From the NCBI GenBank assembly GCA_902465215.1, contig CABQMM010000076.1:1-6412 (forward strand): DNA of 6,412 nucleotides. Direction: 5' to 3'. Below the pieces are notes generated by a model. The model was not told the DNA's origin, searched no databases, and saw only the letters and a program-made list of their open reading frames with translations. The stretch is from an uncultured Bacillota bacterium. Lineage in GTDB: Bacteria; Bacillota; Clostridia; Peptostreptococcales; Anaerovoracaceae. The position numbers were made by a program, and so were the translations under genes. Numbering within the stretch: the stretch's first letter is position 1; the number at the start of each line of letters is the position of its first letter. Below, piece by piece: positions 1-5,820 of this stretch.

Positions 1-296
1 CCCGCCGCACCGTGTCCGCGGTAGCCGATTCGGATAATTGCAAAATCCACACCCGATTTTTTCGCTGCTTCCCAGTCGATGGAGTCCTGCCATGCCGACA
101 CGTCGATGCCGTGTACCACCATGTGGTCATCAAATTGGCTGCTGTGCGTATAAGTGCTGCCCGTGAACGGGGATGCTCCTGTCGATGCAAATGCAAAAGG
201 CGATGTAAATGTCGTCGTAAAAATCAGTACCAGACTCAATACAATCGTCATTAAAAATTTTCCGCCCCTGTTTTTCCTCTTTCTCAAATCATTCAT
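1..296 (-). CDS. Secreted GH25 muramidase (lysozyme), N-terminal part, cut by the left window edge
   Basis: Only 98 codons are in the window, and the C-terminus lies beyond base 1. Residues 1-13 are basic (MNDLRKRKNRGGK), residues 14-31 are a hydrophobic core, and FAFA at 34-37 looks like a signal peptidase I site, so the product should be exported. After a Ser/Thr-rich spacer, HGIDVSAWQDSIDW (62-75) followed by GVDFAIIRIGYRG (82-94) matches the first beta strands of glycoside hydrolase family 25, which cleaves the MurNAc-GlcNAc bond of peptidoglycan. Asp65 corresponds to the first catalytic Asp of the family; the later DxE motif is outside the window. The ATG at 296 is preceded by AGG four bases upstream, with GGGGGAAG further upstream. 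It overlaps the stop of the ligase gene by ATGA (293-296), so it is probably translationally coupled. The family call is firm; whether the protein carries additional cell-wall-binding domains cannot be seen. Confidence 0.88.
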   Translation of the reverse strand, partial: MNDLRKRKNRGGKFLMTIVLSLVLIFTTTFTSPFAFASTGASPFTGSTYTHSSQFDDHMVVHGIDVSAWQDSIDWEAAKKSGVDFAIIRIGYRGHGAA

Positions 297-2062
297 TTTT
301 CCTGTTCTTCCCCCTTTTGTTGTTCTAATTTTTGTTTTTCTTCATCCTCAAGGATTCGATAAGCAACCTTGCCGACCAAAGTCTTCGGCAAATCGCTGCG
401 GAAACGGATTTCCTTCGGAATTGCGTATTTTGCGACATGCTTTTCGCAGTAAGCCAGCAAAATTTTTCTTGCTTCGTCTTCGGAAACCTTCACATCCGGC
501 TTCAAAACCACGAAAGCCACAACCCTCTGCATTTTCAGCGGGTCAGGCACGCCGATGACGCAGCTCATATGCACCAGCTCATGCGCATCCAGCACATTTT
601 CAATCTGTGAAGGATAAACATTGTATCCGCTGGTGATAATCATTCTCTTGATTCTCTGCTTGAAATAGATGAATCCGTCCTCGTCCATCATGCCGAGGTC
701 TCCGGTATGCACCCAGACCAGCCCGTCCGCGTGTCTTCTGAGCGTATCTGCAGTCTCCTTCGGATTGTTGATATATTCCATCATCACAGTCGGTCCGGAA
801 AGACAGATTTCGCCCTCCTGTCCGTAAGGCACTTCTTCCTCCGTGCCCGGTTTTACGATTTTATAATATGTGTCCGGGAAAGGAAGTCCGATGCTTCCTT
901 CTTTCGCCCAGTGTGTCGGGGTCAGACAGCTTGCCGTTACACATTCCGTCGTGCCGTAGCCTTCGCGCACATGGATTTGTGCATTGTGGTCTTCCAGGAA
1001 CTTGTCAAAACGCTTTTTCAGCTCAATCGAAAGCGAGTCGCCGCCGCTGAAAACGCCCTTGAGGCAGGATAAATTCACGCGGTTAAGTGTCTTGATACGC
1101 AAAAGCGCTTCGTAAAGCGTCGGAACGCCTGCGATAAAGTTTGGTTTGTGTTTTTTCAAAAGTTTTGCATAGCTTGCCGGGTTAAAGCGCGGAATTAAAA
1201 GGCATCTTCCGCCGCTTGCGAGCATCGAATGAATGCAGACACCCAGTCCGAAGCCGTGAAAAATCGGCATAACCGCAAGCATTTTATCTCCCGGTTTGAA
1301 CATCGGATTTGTTGCAATAATCTGCTGTCCGAGTGCGTTGAAGTTCAGGTTGGAAAGTAGAATTCCCTTCATCGTTCCCGTCGTGCCGCCGCTGTAGAGA
1401 ATGACTGCGGGATCCTGCGCTGTTCTCACTACATGATACGGTCCGTGATAGTCGCTGCCGTCCCTGAGGAATTTTTCCCACCATACGATTTCGGCCGTCG
1501 CAGGAACTTTCTTGATTTTACGGCCCTCTGCCAGATAATAGCCTTTTCTTTTTACCGGGCTGAGCACATCGCGGATGCTTGTAAGAATCAAGCTTCTGAG
1601 CGGTACGTTTTTACGAATATTTTCAAACTTGCCGTAGAACTGGTCGAGTGTCAGGCAAACCACACTCGCCGACTGTTTCAGGCAAAACTCAATTTCCTTT
1701 TCACCGGAAAGCGGGTGCACCATGTTCGCAATCGCTCCCACCTTATTGACCGCATAGAATATGATAACTGCCTGCGGCGCGTTCGGCATACAAATTGTAA
1801 CACATTCGCCTTCCTTAACGCCGATTCCCGCCAAAGCTCTGGCGCATTCATCGACTTTGCGGATAAAATCTCTGTATTTCACTTTTCCGCCCATAAAGTC
1901 ATAAGCAATATAGTCCGGATAGTTTACTGCAATTTCAGCAACCTTATCGTACATAGAGCCCTGATAGTAGTCTAAATGCGCCGGTACGCCGCCGAGATTT
2001 TTAATCCATGGCGTCTTTACCTCGTGCAAAAGACAGGGTTTTTCCTTCTCAACTTCATTCAT
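293..2062 (-). CDS. AMP-forming acyl-CoA ligase, long-chain fatty-acid type
   Basis: This 589-residue protein has the full ANL adenylating-enzyme layout. The large N-terminal domain includes the phosphate-binding loop YSGGTTGTMKG (223-233), close to the FadD form YTGGTTG. YGTTE (369-373) and HTGD (452-455) follow. The hinge is KQRIKRMIITSGYNVYPSQIE-like (about 468-488), and the C-terminal domain carries the adenylation lysine in PKTLVGKV (Lys565). Enzymes of this type activate a carboxylic acid with ATP to an acyl-AMP and transfer it to CoA. A fatty acid is the likely substrate, but chain length cannot be read from sequence; a related acid or a non-CoA acceptor is possible. The C-terminus is a charged Glu/Lys/Gln tail (about 571-589). 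I chose the ATG at 2062 because AAAGGAGGA lies 8 bases before it; an in-frame TTG at 2068 is only 2 bases from that site. The gene overlaps the upstream gene by 8 bases and the GH25 gene by 4. Confidence 0.9.
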   Translation of the reverse strand: MNEVEKEKPCLLHEVKTPWIKNLGGVPAHLDYYQGSMYDKVAEIAVNYPDYIAYDFMGGKVKYRDFIRKVDECARALAGIGVKEGECVTICMPNAPQAVIIFYAVNKVGAIANMVHPLSGEKEIEFCLKQSASVVCLTLDQFYGKFENIRKNVPLRSLILTSIRDVLSPVKRKGYYLAEGRKIKKVPATAEIVWWEKFLRDGSDYHGPYHVVRTAQDPAVILYSGGTTGTMKGILLSNLNFNALGQQIIATNPMFKPGDKMLAVMPIFHGFGLGVCIHSMLASGGRCLLIPRFNPASYAKLLKKHKPNFIAGVPTLYEALLRIKTLNRVNLSCLKGVFSGGDSLSIELKKRFDKFLEDHNAQIHVREGYGTTECVTASCLTPTHWAKEGSIGLPFPDTYYKIVKPGTEEEVPYGQEGEICLSGPTVMMEYINNPKETADTLRRHADGLVWVHTGDLGMMDEDGFIYFKQRIKRMIITSGYNVYPSQIENVLDAHELVHMSCVIGVPDPLKMQRVVAFVVLKPDVKVSEDEARKILLAYCEKHVAKYAIPKEIRFRSDLPKTLVGKVAYRILEDEEKQKLEQQKGEEQEK

Positions 2063-2993
2063 AATCAACTTCCTCCTTTGCAGGTGTTTCCAAAAGCTGT
2101 GGATTCTGCAAAAGATGCTTCAGCAGCTTTACGGTCTTCGCATAATAGTAGCCGTCGGCAATCCGCTCGTCCAGCGTCAGCCCAAGCTCCAATGTTTCTT
2201 TCATTTCCATATTTCCGTTCTCGTCAAAGACCGGGCTCATCTTCTTTTCACCCACAATGACAAAGAGGGAGTTCGTTCCCCAGTTGCTCAGGTGGTGATA
2301 GCCCGCCTTCAGGCCAATCGAACCCAGATTCGTAATGAAACAGCTCGCATGGTTCGGATCGGTTTTTACCAAAGAATACGGTACCCTTCCATAGTAGTCC
2401 AGTTTGTGCAGCACCCACATCACGAAACGCAAGATAAAGCGCGGAAGCTTCGTCAGCATATCCATCCCCGCGGTAGAATTGTCAACTTTTTCACTTCGGC
2501 ACTCGTTAATTTCAGCGGAGATTTTTCTTCTCACATCATCAACGGTCGTATTTTCGTCAAACTTCATAAAAGCCAGTGCTTCCGCACCGTTATCGCTGAA
2601 TTTCTTCTTGACAACGAAAGCAAGAGAAAGATCGTCGCGCTGATACATCCTTCCGCCTTTGATAAAACGATTCATCTTCGGTCTAAGTGTAATCGTCTTG
2701 ACAATCGCCGCAAGCAGAACATAAAAGAACTTATACGGTTCTTCCGTCTCCGCAGACGCTTCCCCTCCCGCAGAAGCTGCAGTGATTTCGCGTCCTTCCT
2801 CTCCTCCGAAAAGCTTGTGATTTTTTTCTTCTATATATCGATTAATATTTTCCAGTTCAATTGTTTCCTGTATAAAGGCTTCATTATCGGCGCGGTTCGG
2901 GTAAAGATACGGCATGAACGCATGCAGTGCATCCACATCTCGCAGCCATGTCGCGTCGCGCCTGTCACCCCTTCTTTTCTTCGGTTTATCCAC
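2055..2993 (-). CDS. Stand-alone E2-type acyltransferase-fold protein with His-to-Glu change in the DHRxxDG motif
   Basis: This 312-residue protein resembles the catalytic (CAT-fold) domain of 2-oxoacid dehydrogenase E2 acyltransferases. Residues 86-165 (KFFYVLLAAIVKTITLRPKMN, VDDVRRKI) fit the E2 core helices. SCFITNLGSIG (217-227) fits the E2 'SNLG' strand, and LDERIADGYYYAK (274-286) followed by LLQNPQLLE (294-302) fits the C-terminal DHRxxDG motif and 'LLENPELLL' helix. No lipoyl or subunit-binding domain is present. A Gly/Ala/Glu-rich linker lies at about 63-85, and an unusually hydrophobic segment at 177-205. The histidine that acts as general base in E2 and chloramphenicol acetyltransferase is Glu276 here, so ordinary acetyl-CoA chemistry is doubtful; substrate and activity are unknown. 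The start is GTG at 2993, supported by AAGGAGA 7 bases upstream. The gene is first in an operon with the acyl-CoA ligase, overlapping it by 8 bases, which suggests a linked role in acyl metabolism. Confidence 0.75.
   Translation of the reverse strand: MDKPKKRRGDRRDATWLRDVDALHAFMPYLYPNRADNEAFIQETIELENINRYIEEKNHKLFGGEEGREITAASAGGEASAETEEPYKFFYVLLAAIVKTITLRPKMNRFIKGGRMYQRDDLSLAFVVKKKFSDNGAEALAFMKFDENTTVDDVRRKISAEINECRSEKVDNSTAGMDMLTKLPRFILRFVMWVLHKLDYYGRVPYSLVKTDPNHASCFITNLGSIGLKAGYHHLSNWGTNSLFVIVGEKKMSPVFDENGNMEMKETLELGLTLDERIADGYYYAKTVKLLKHLLQNPQLLETPAKEEVDYE
2071..2079 (-). promoter_or_regulatory. Ribosome binding site deciding the ligase start
   Basis: The minus strand reads AAAGGAGGA, a near-perfect anti-16S match. 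Its spacing of 8 bases to the ATG at 2062, against 2 bases to the in-frame TTG at 2068, favours the ATG. The site lies inside the last codons of the upstream E2-like gene. Confidence 0.8.
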
Positions 2994-3000
2994 TGTTTTT

Positions 3001-3007
3001 TCTCCTT
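3001..3007 (-). promoter_or_regulatory. Ribosome binding site supporting a GTG start for the E2-like gene
   Basis: The minus strand reads AAGGAGA, separated by 7 bases from the GTG at 2993. No in-frame ATG with a comparable site is near, so the GTG start is the best choice. Confidence 0.75.
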
Positions 3008-3018
3008 AAAAAAGCTAA

Positions 3019-3059
3019 AATGGGCATTTCATAAGCTCTTCGCTTAAAAAACACCCATT
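3019..3059 (-). terminator. Long hairpin between the pot operon and the E2-like/ligase operon; probable terminator or leader structure
   Basis: On the minus strand the arm at 3059-3042 (AATGGGTGTTTTTTAAGC) pairs with the arm at 3036-3019 (GCTTATGAAATGCCCATT) around a five-base GAAGA loop. Counting G-U pairs, 17 of 18 positions pair, with a single U-U mismatch. The sequence after it, UUAGCUUUUUU (to about 3008), is U-rich but interrupted. It lies about 100 bases after the potCD stop with no better terminator between, which fits an intrinsic terminator for the pot operon. However, it starts only one base after the -10 box of the next promoter, so a regulatory or mRNA-stabilising 5' structure is an alternative. 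Confidence 0.6.
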
Positions 3060-3088
3060 ATTATATCACTTTTTCTTCCTTTTTTCTA
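3060..3088 (-). promoter_or_regulatory. Predicted sigmaA-type promoter for the E2-like/ligase/GH25 operon
   Basis: The minus strand has a perfect -10 box TATAAT at 3065-3060 and, 17 bases upstream, TAGAAA at 3088-3083, matching 4 of 6 positions of TTGACA. An A/G-rich tract surrounds and precedes the spacer, as is common in Bacillota promoters. Initiation would be expected near 3053, leaving a leader of about 60 bases before the GTG start. The -10 box is convincing; the -35 box is weak, and no transcript data are available. Confidence 0.6.
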
Positions 3089-3157
3089 CCTTTTCAGCCC
3101 ATTTTTCACATTCCTAAAATTTCCCTAAACTTTCAGCGTCAGGAAAGATGTGCGTCC

Positions 3158-5011
3158 CTATTTCGCCTTAAAGGCTTTCCAGTAGCGGCTGTAAAGGTCA
3201 TCTGCCTCCGAGCCGAGGTTTGCAAGCGTCTCACACCTTGCCAGAATCTCATCGGACGGGTTGAGAATCGGATTATCCGTCAAGTCAAGGATTTCTTTGT
3301 TTGGAATACCGTAAGTCAGATACTCGAAATTGATTCGTGCGATGTCACCGCGCAGCATGAAGTTAATCCAGTCCTCCGCAGCTTTTTTATGGTTCACCGC
3401 GCGCGGAATTGCCCAGCAGTCCGTCCAGACCTCAGAGCCCTCATCCGGCACCACATAGTCGAGTTTTTCGTTTTCATCCATCGCATAAATGACATCACCG
3501 GAAGTAATCACCGCCAGCGTCGCAGAATCACCAATCATCAAATCTCTGGCATTGTCATTTGCATAGCTGTAGACATTCGGTTTTTGCTCAGTCAAAAGGT
3601 TTGTAATTTCCGTAAGCTCCTTCTCGTCCGTCGTGTTCATCGAATAGCCGAGGATTTTGCCGGCAACCATGAACGCCTCACGAATCGAGTTCGGCATAAC
3701 GACCTCGCCCGCATATTCCTCCGACCAAAGCTGCTTCCAGCTCGTAATCGGGCCGTGAATCGCCTCCGTATTGTAGATAATTCCATAGGTTCCCCAAGTG
3801 TGCGGCACGCTGTATTTCATGCCCGGATCAAAATCGTCAATAAACGATTTCACATTGTCGGTCAGATTTTCAATATTTGGAACATTTTCAAAATTGATTT
3901 CCGCCAGCAGCCCTTCCTTGCGCATTTTGTCAATCATATAGTCGGACGCGCAAATCACATCGTACTCGGCGGTCGAATTTTTAATCACCGGATACATTTC
4001 TTCGTTCGTATCGAAGTAGTCGATGATGACCTCGTATCCCGTTTCCTCTTCAAATTTATCCACAAGCTCCGGGTCGATATAGTCACCGAAGCAGTATACA
4101 TAGACCTTCCCCTGGTCCTGTGCGCCAACCAGCGAGCCCGCATAACTGTTCAGGCCCACAACGCACAATATCATTACCAAGGCCAGCACCAAAGCCTTCT
4201 TCGGAGTGATTCCCTTTTCCTTCGCGTAGAAGTCATTTTGCTTTCTCTTTCTGCCCGAAGACATAATATTCACAATGATGAGCACCAAAAGCACCGTGAC
4301 GAAAAGAATCGTCGAAAGTGCGTAAAGCGTCGGTCTGACACCGATTTTCACCTGACTGTAAATCAGCGTGGAAAGCGTGTTGATTCCCGCTCCCCTCGTA
4401 AAATGCGTGATGACGAAATCGTCTACCGACATTGTAAACGAAAGCAAAAATCCTGATACGATGCCCGGCATAATATCCGGAAGCACCACCTTAAAGAAAG
4501 CGTAAGCCGGAGTTGCTCCAAGGTCCAGCGCCGCCTCATAGGTGTGGTTTTCAAGCTGTTTGAACTTCGGCATAACCGAAAGGATCACATACGGAATGCA
4601 GAAGGTGATGTGCGCAAAAAGCACCGTGCCGTAGCTCAGGCTGATTCCGAACATCAAAAAGCTCATCATAATCGAAATACCTGTCACGATGTCCGCATTC
4701 AAAAGCGGGATATTGTTCATTCCCATGTAAAACGAACGCCTGCGCTCGCTCATCGCGTTAAGTCCGATGCACGCAAGCACGCCGACAAGCGTCGCGATTA
4801 CGGAAGCCCAAAGCGCAATTGTCAGCGTATTTCCAAGCGCCTCCATGATTTCCTGGTTGCGGAACATTTCGCCGTACCACTTCGTCGAAAAGCCCTGCCA
4901 TGCGTTCATGCTCTTTCCCGAGTTGAACGACAGCACCATCAAAGTTCCAATTGGCAGATACAGGAACAAAACGATGAGCGCAAGGTAAAAGATTCTGAAA
5001 AATTTCGTCAT
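3158..5011 (-). CDS. potCD: PotC-PotD fusion: polyamine ABC transporter permease joined to its substrate-binding domain
   Basis: This single 617-residue protein has two parts. Residues 1-250 are a PotC-type inner-membrane permease with about six helices (for example 8-28, 62-85 and 233-252). Its EAA loop, YEAALDLGATPAYAFFKVV (158-176, continuing to about 184), docks on the ATPase PotA. A basic stretch (253-272, RKRKQ...TPKK) should be cytoplasmic. A seventh helix (273-290) then carries the chain outside, and residues 302-617 form a full PotD/PotF-type binding domain. Visible ligand-site equivalents are Ser356, Tyr358, Glu445, Asp506, Trp529, Asp531 and Tyr567. The protein should import a polyamine such as putrescine or spermidine, with its receptor permanently tethered. 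The ATG at 5011 overlaps the potB stop by ATGA, and GGGGAGGG lies 9 bases upstream. No frame problem is visible at the joint, so the fusion looks genuine. The exact ligand is uncertain. Confidence 0.93.
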   Translation of the reverse strand: MTKFFRIFYLALIVLFLYLPIGTLMVLSFNSGKSMNAWQGFSTKWYGEMFRNQEIMEALGNTLTIALWASVIATLVGVLACIGLNAMSERRRSFYMGMNNIPLLNADIVTGISIMMSFLMFGISLSYGTVLFAHITFCIPYVILSVMPKFKQLENHTYEAALDLGATPAYAFFKVVLPDIMPGIVSGFLLSFTMSVDDFVITHFTRGAGINTLSTLIYSQVKIGVRPTLYALSTILFVTVLLVLIIVNIMSSGRKRKQNDFYAKEKGITPKKALVLALVMILCVVGLNSYAGSLVGAQDQGKVYVYCFGDYIDPELVDKFEEETGYEVIIDYFDTNEEMYPVIKNSTAEYDVICASDYMIDKMRKEGLLAEINFENVPNIENLTDNVKSFIDDFDPGMKYSVPHTWGTYGIIYNTEAIHGPITSWKQLWSEEYAGEVVMPNSIREAFMVAGKILGYSMNTTDEKELTEITNLLTEQKPNVYSYANDNARDLMIGDSATLAVITSGDVIYAMDENEKLDYVVPDEGSEVWTDCWAIPRAVNHKKAAEDWINFMLRGDIARINFEYLTYGIPNKEILDLTDNPILNPSDEILARCETLANLGSEADDLYSRYWKAFKAK

Positions 5012-5820
5012 ATCATATTGCCCTCCCCATTCCTGTCAAATTTTTCGATAAGTGCCATGCTGATGACGATAAAAATCATCATCACCAACGAAAGCCCCGA
5101 CCCGAGGTTCCAGTTGGAGCTTGCGGTAAATTCCTGCTCAATGATGTTTCCGATTAAATTTACCTTGCCTCCGCCGAGCATATTGGAAATCGCAAAGGTC
5201 GTCAGTGACGGCACGAAAACCATCGTTACGCCGCTTACGATTCCCGGAATGGAAAGCGGAACGATGACTTTGCGCAGAACGAGCGACTTGCTCGCTCCGA
5301 GGTCATATGCAGCCTCAATCAGGCTGTTGTCAATCTTAAGCAGTGCATTGTAAATCGGCAGTATCATAAACGGCAGGTAGTCGTACACCATGCCGAGGAT
5401 GACTGCCGCGGATGTATTGATAATATTCAAGGACGGAAGCCCGACAGCCGTGAGCATTCCGTTGATAATCCCGTTCTTTTCGAGCAAAACCTGCCACGCC
5501 ATCGTACGGAGCAGAAAATTCATCCACATCGGCAAAATAAACACAAAAACCATGAAGCCTTTTTTGCCGAGCTTGCTGTCTTTCAGCGCCAGTCCGAGCG
5601 GGAACGCAAGCAGCAGACAGATGACCGTACTCGCAAATGCCAGCAAAAGCGAAAGTCCCAGCGCCTTCGCGTGTTCTCCGCTTGCAATCGCAACGATATT
5701 CGCCATCGTAAAGGCTCCGCTGCGGTCCGTCAGTCCGTAATACGCAATGACGCACGCCGGAATCAGCGTTCCGCAAATCATAAATGCTATGAACGGTGCG
5801 GAAAAAAATCTCTTTGTCAT
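5008..5820 (-). CDS. potB: Polyamine ABC transporter permease PotB
   Basis: This 270-residue integral membrane protein has about six hydrophobic helices (roughly 8-29, 54-78, 88-108, 136-158, 186-207 and 242-259). The EAA loop at about 169-195 ([16 protein letters not shown] followed by [10 protein letters not shown]) is the permease-ATPase contact of binding-protein-dependent importers. [15 protein letters not shown] (99-113) is typical of PotB/PotH. It should pair with the PotC half of the downstream fusion to form the channel. The start ATG at 5820 has GGAGG 7 bases upstream, inside the end of potA, and overlaps the potA stop by ATGA. The end overlaps potCD by ATGA, so all three genes are probably co-translated. 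Length is close to that usual for the family. Confidence 0.93.
   Translation of the reverse strand: MTKRFFSAPFIAFMICGTLIPACVIAYYGLTDRSGAFTMANIVAIASGEHAKALGLSLLLAFASTVICLLLAFPLGLALKDSKLGKKGFMVFVFILPMWMNFLLRTMAWQVLLEKNGIINGMLTAVGLPSLNIINTSAAVILGMVYDYLPFMILPIYNALLKIDNSLIEAAYDLGASKSLVLRKVIVPLSIPGIVSGVTMVFVPSLTTFAISNMLGGGKVNLIGNIIEQEFTASSNWNLGSGLSLVMMIFIVISMALIEKFDRNGEGNMI

Larger units (their letters stand above)
2994..3157. other. Intergenic region separating the two operons
   Basis: This is the only gap between genes in the window. In minus-strand order it holds a weak 5-base inverted repeat just after the potCD stop (CTTTC/GAAAG, 3147-3130), a purine-rich tract (about 3095-3066), the predicted promoter, the long hairpin and the ribosome site of the E2-like gene. 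A perfect 9-base inverted repeat, AAAATGGGC at 3105-3097 and GCCCATTTT at 3025-3017, also spans the promoter. I see no open reading frame, tRNA or recognised riboswitch in it. Confidence 0.7.

Noticed and set aside
12..254. A small plus-strand frame with Cys/Arg-rich repeats near the left edge.
   Set aside because: It is antisense to the signal peptide and catalytic start of the GH25 gene. The Cys/Arg run comes from complementing the Ala/Phe/Thr codons of the signal peptide.
2063..2068. In-frame TTG at 2068 as the start of the acyl-CoA ligase.
   Set aside because: The AAAGGAGGA site is only 2 bases from TTG but 8 bases from the ATG at 2062, so the ATG is preferred.
2115..3047. A 310-codon open frame on the plus strand, antisense to almost all of the E2-like gene.
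   Set aside because: It has no recognisable domain and reads as basic/hydrophobic shadow sequence. The opposite strand carries a coherent protein with a GTG start, ribosome site and promoter.
3130..3147. Small inverted repeat CTTTC/GAAAG after the potCD stop as a terminator.
   Set aside because: The stem has only 5 pairs with an 8-base loop and no U run follows. The long hairpin at 3019-3059 is the better candidate.
3389..4456. A 355-codon open frame on the plus strand inside potCD.
   Set aside because: It is rich in His, Arg and Asn in the way antisense shadows usually are, and is fully covered by the well-supported PotC-PotD protein.
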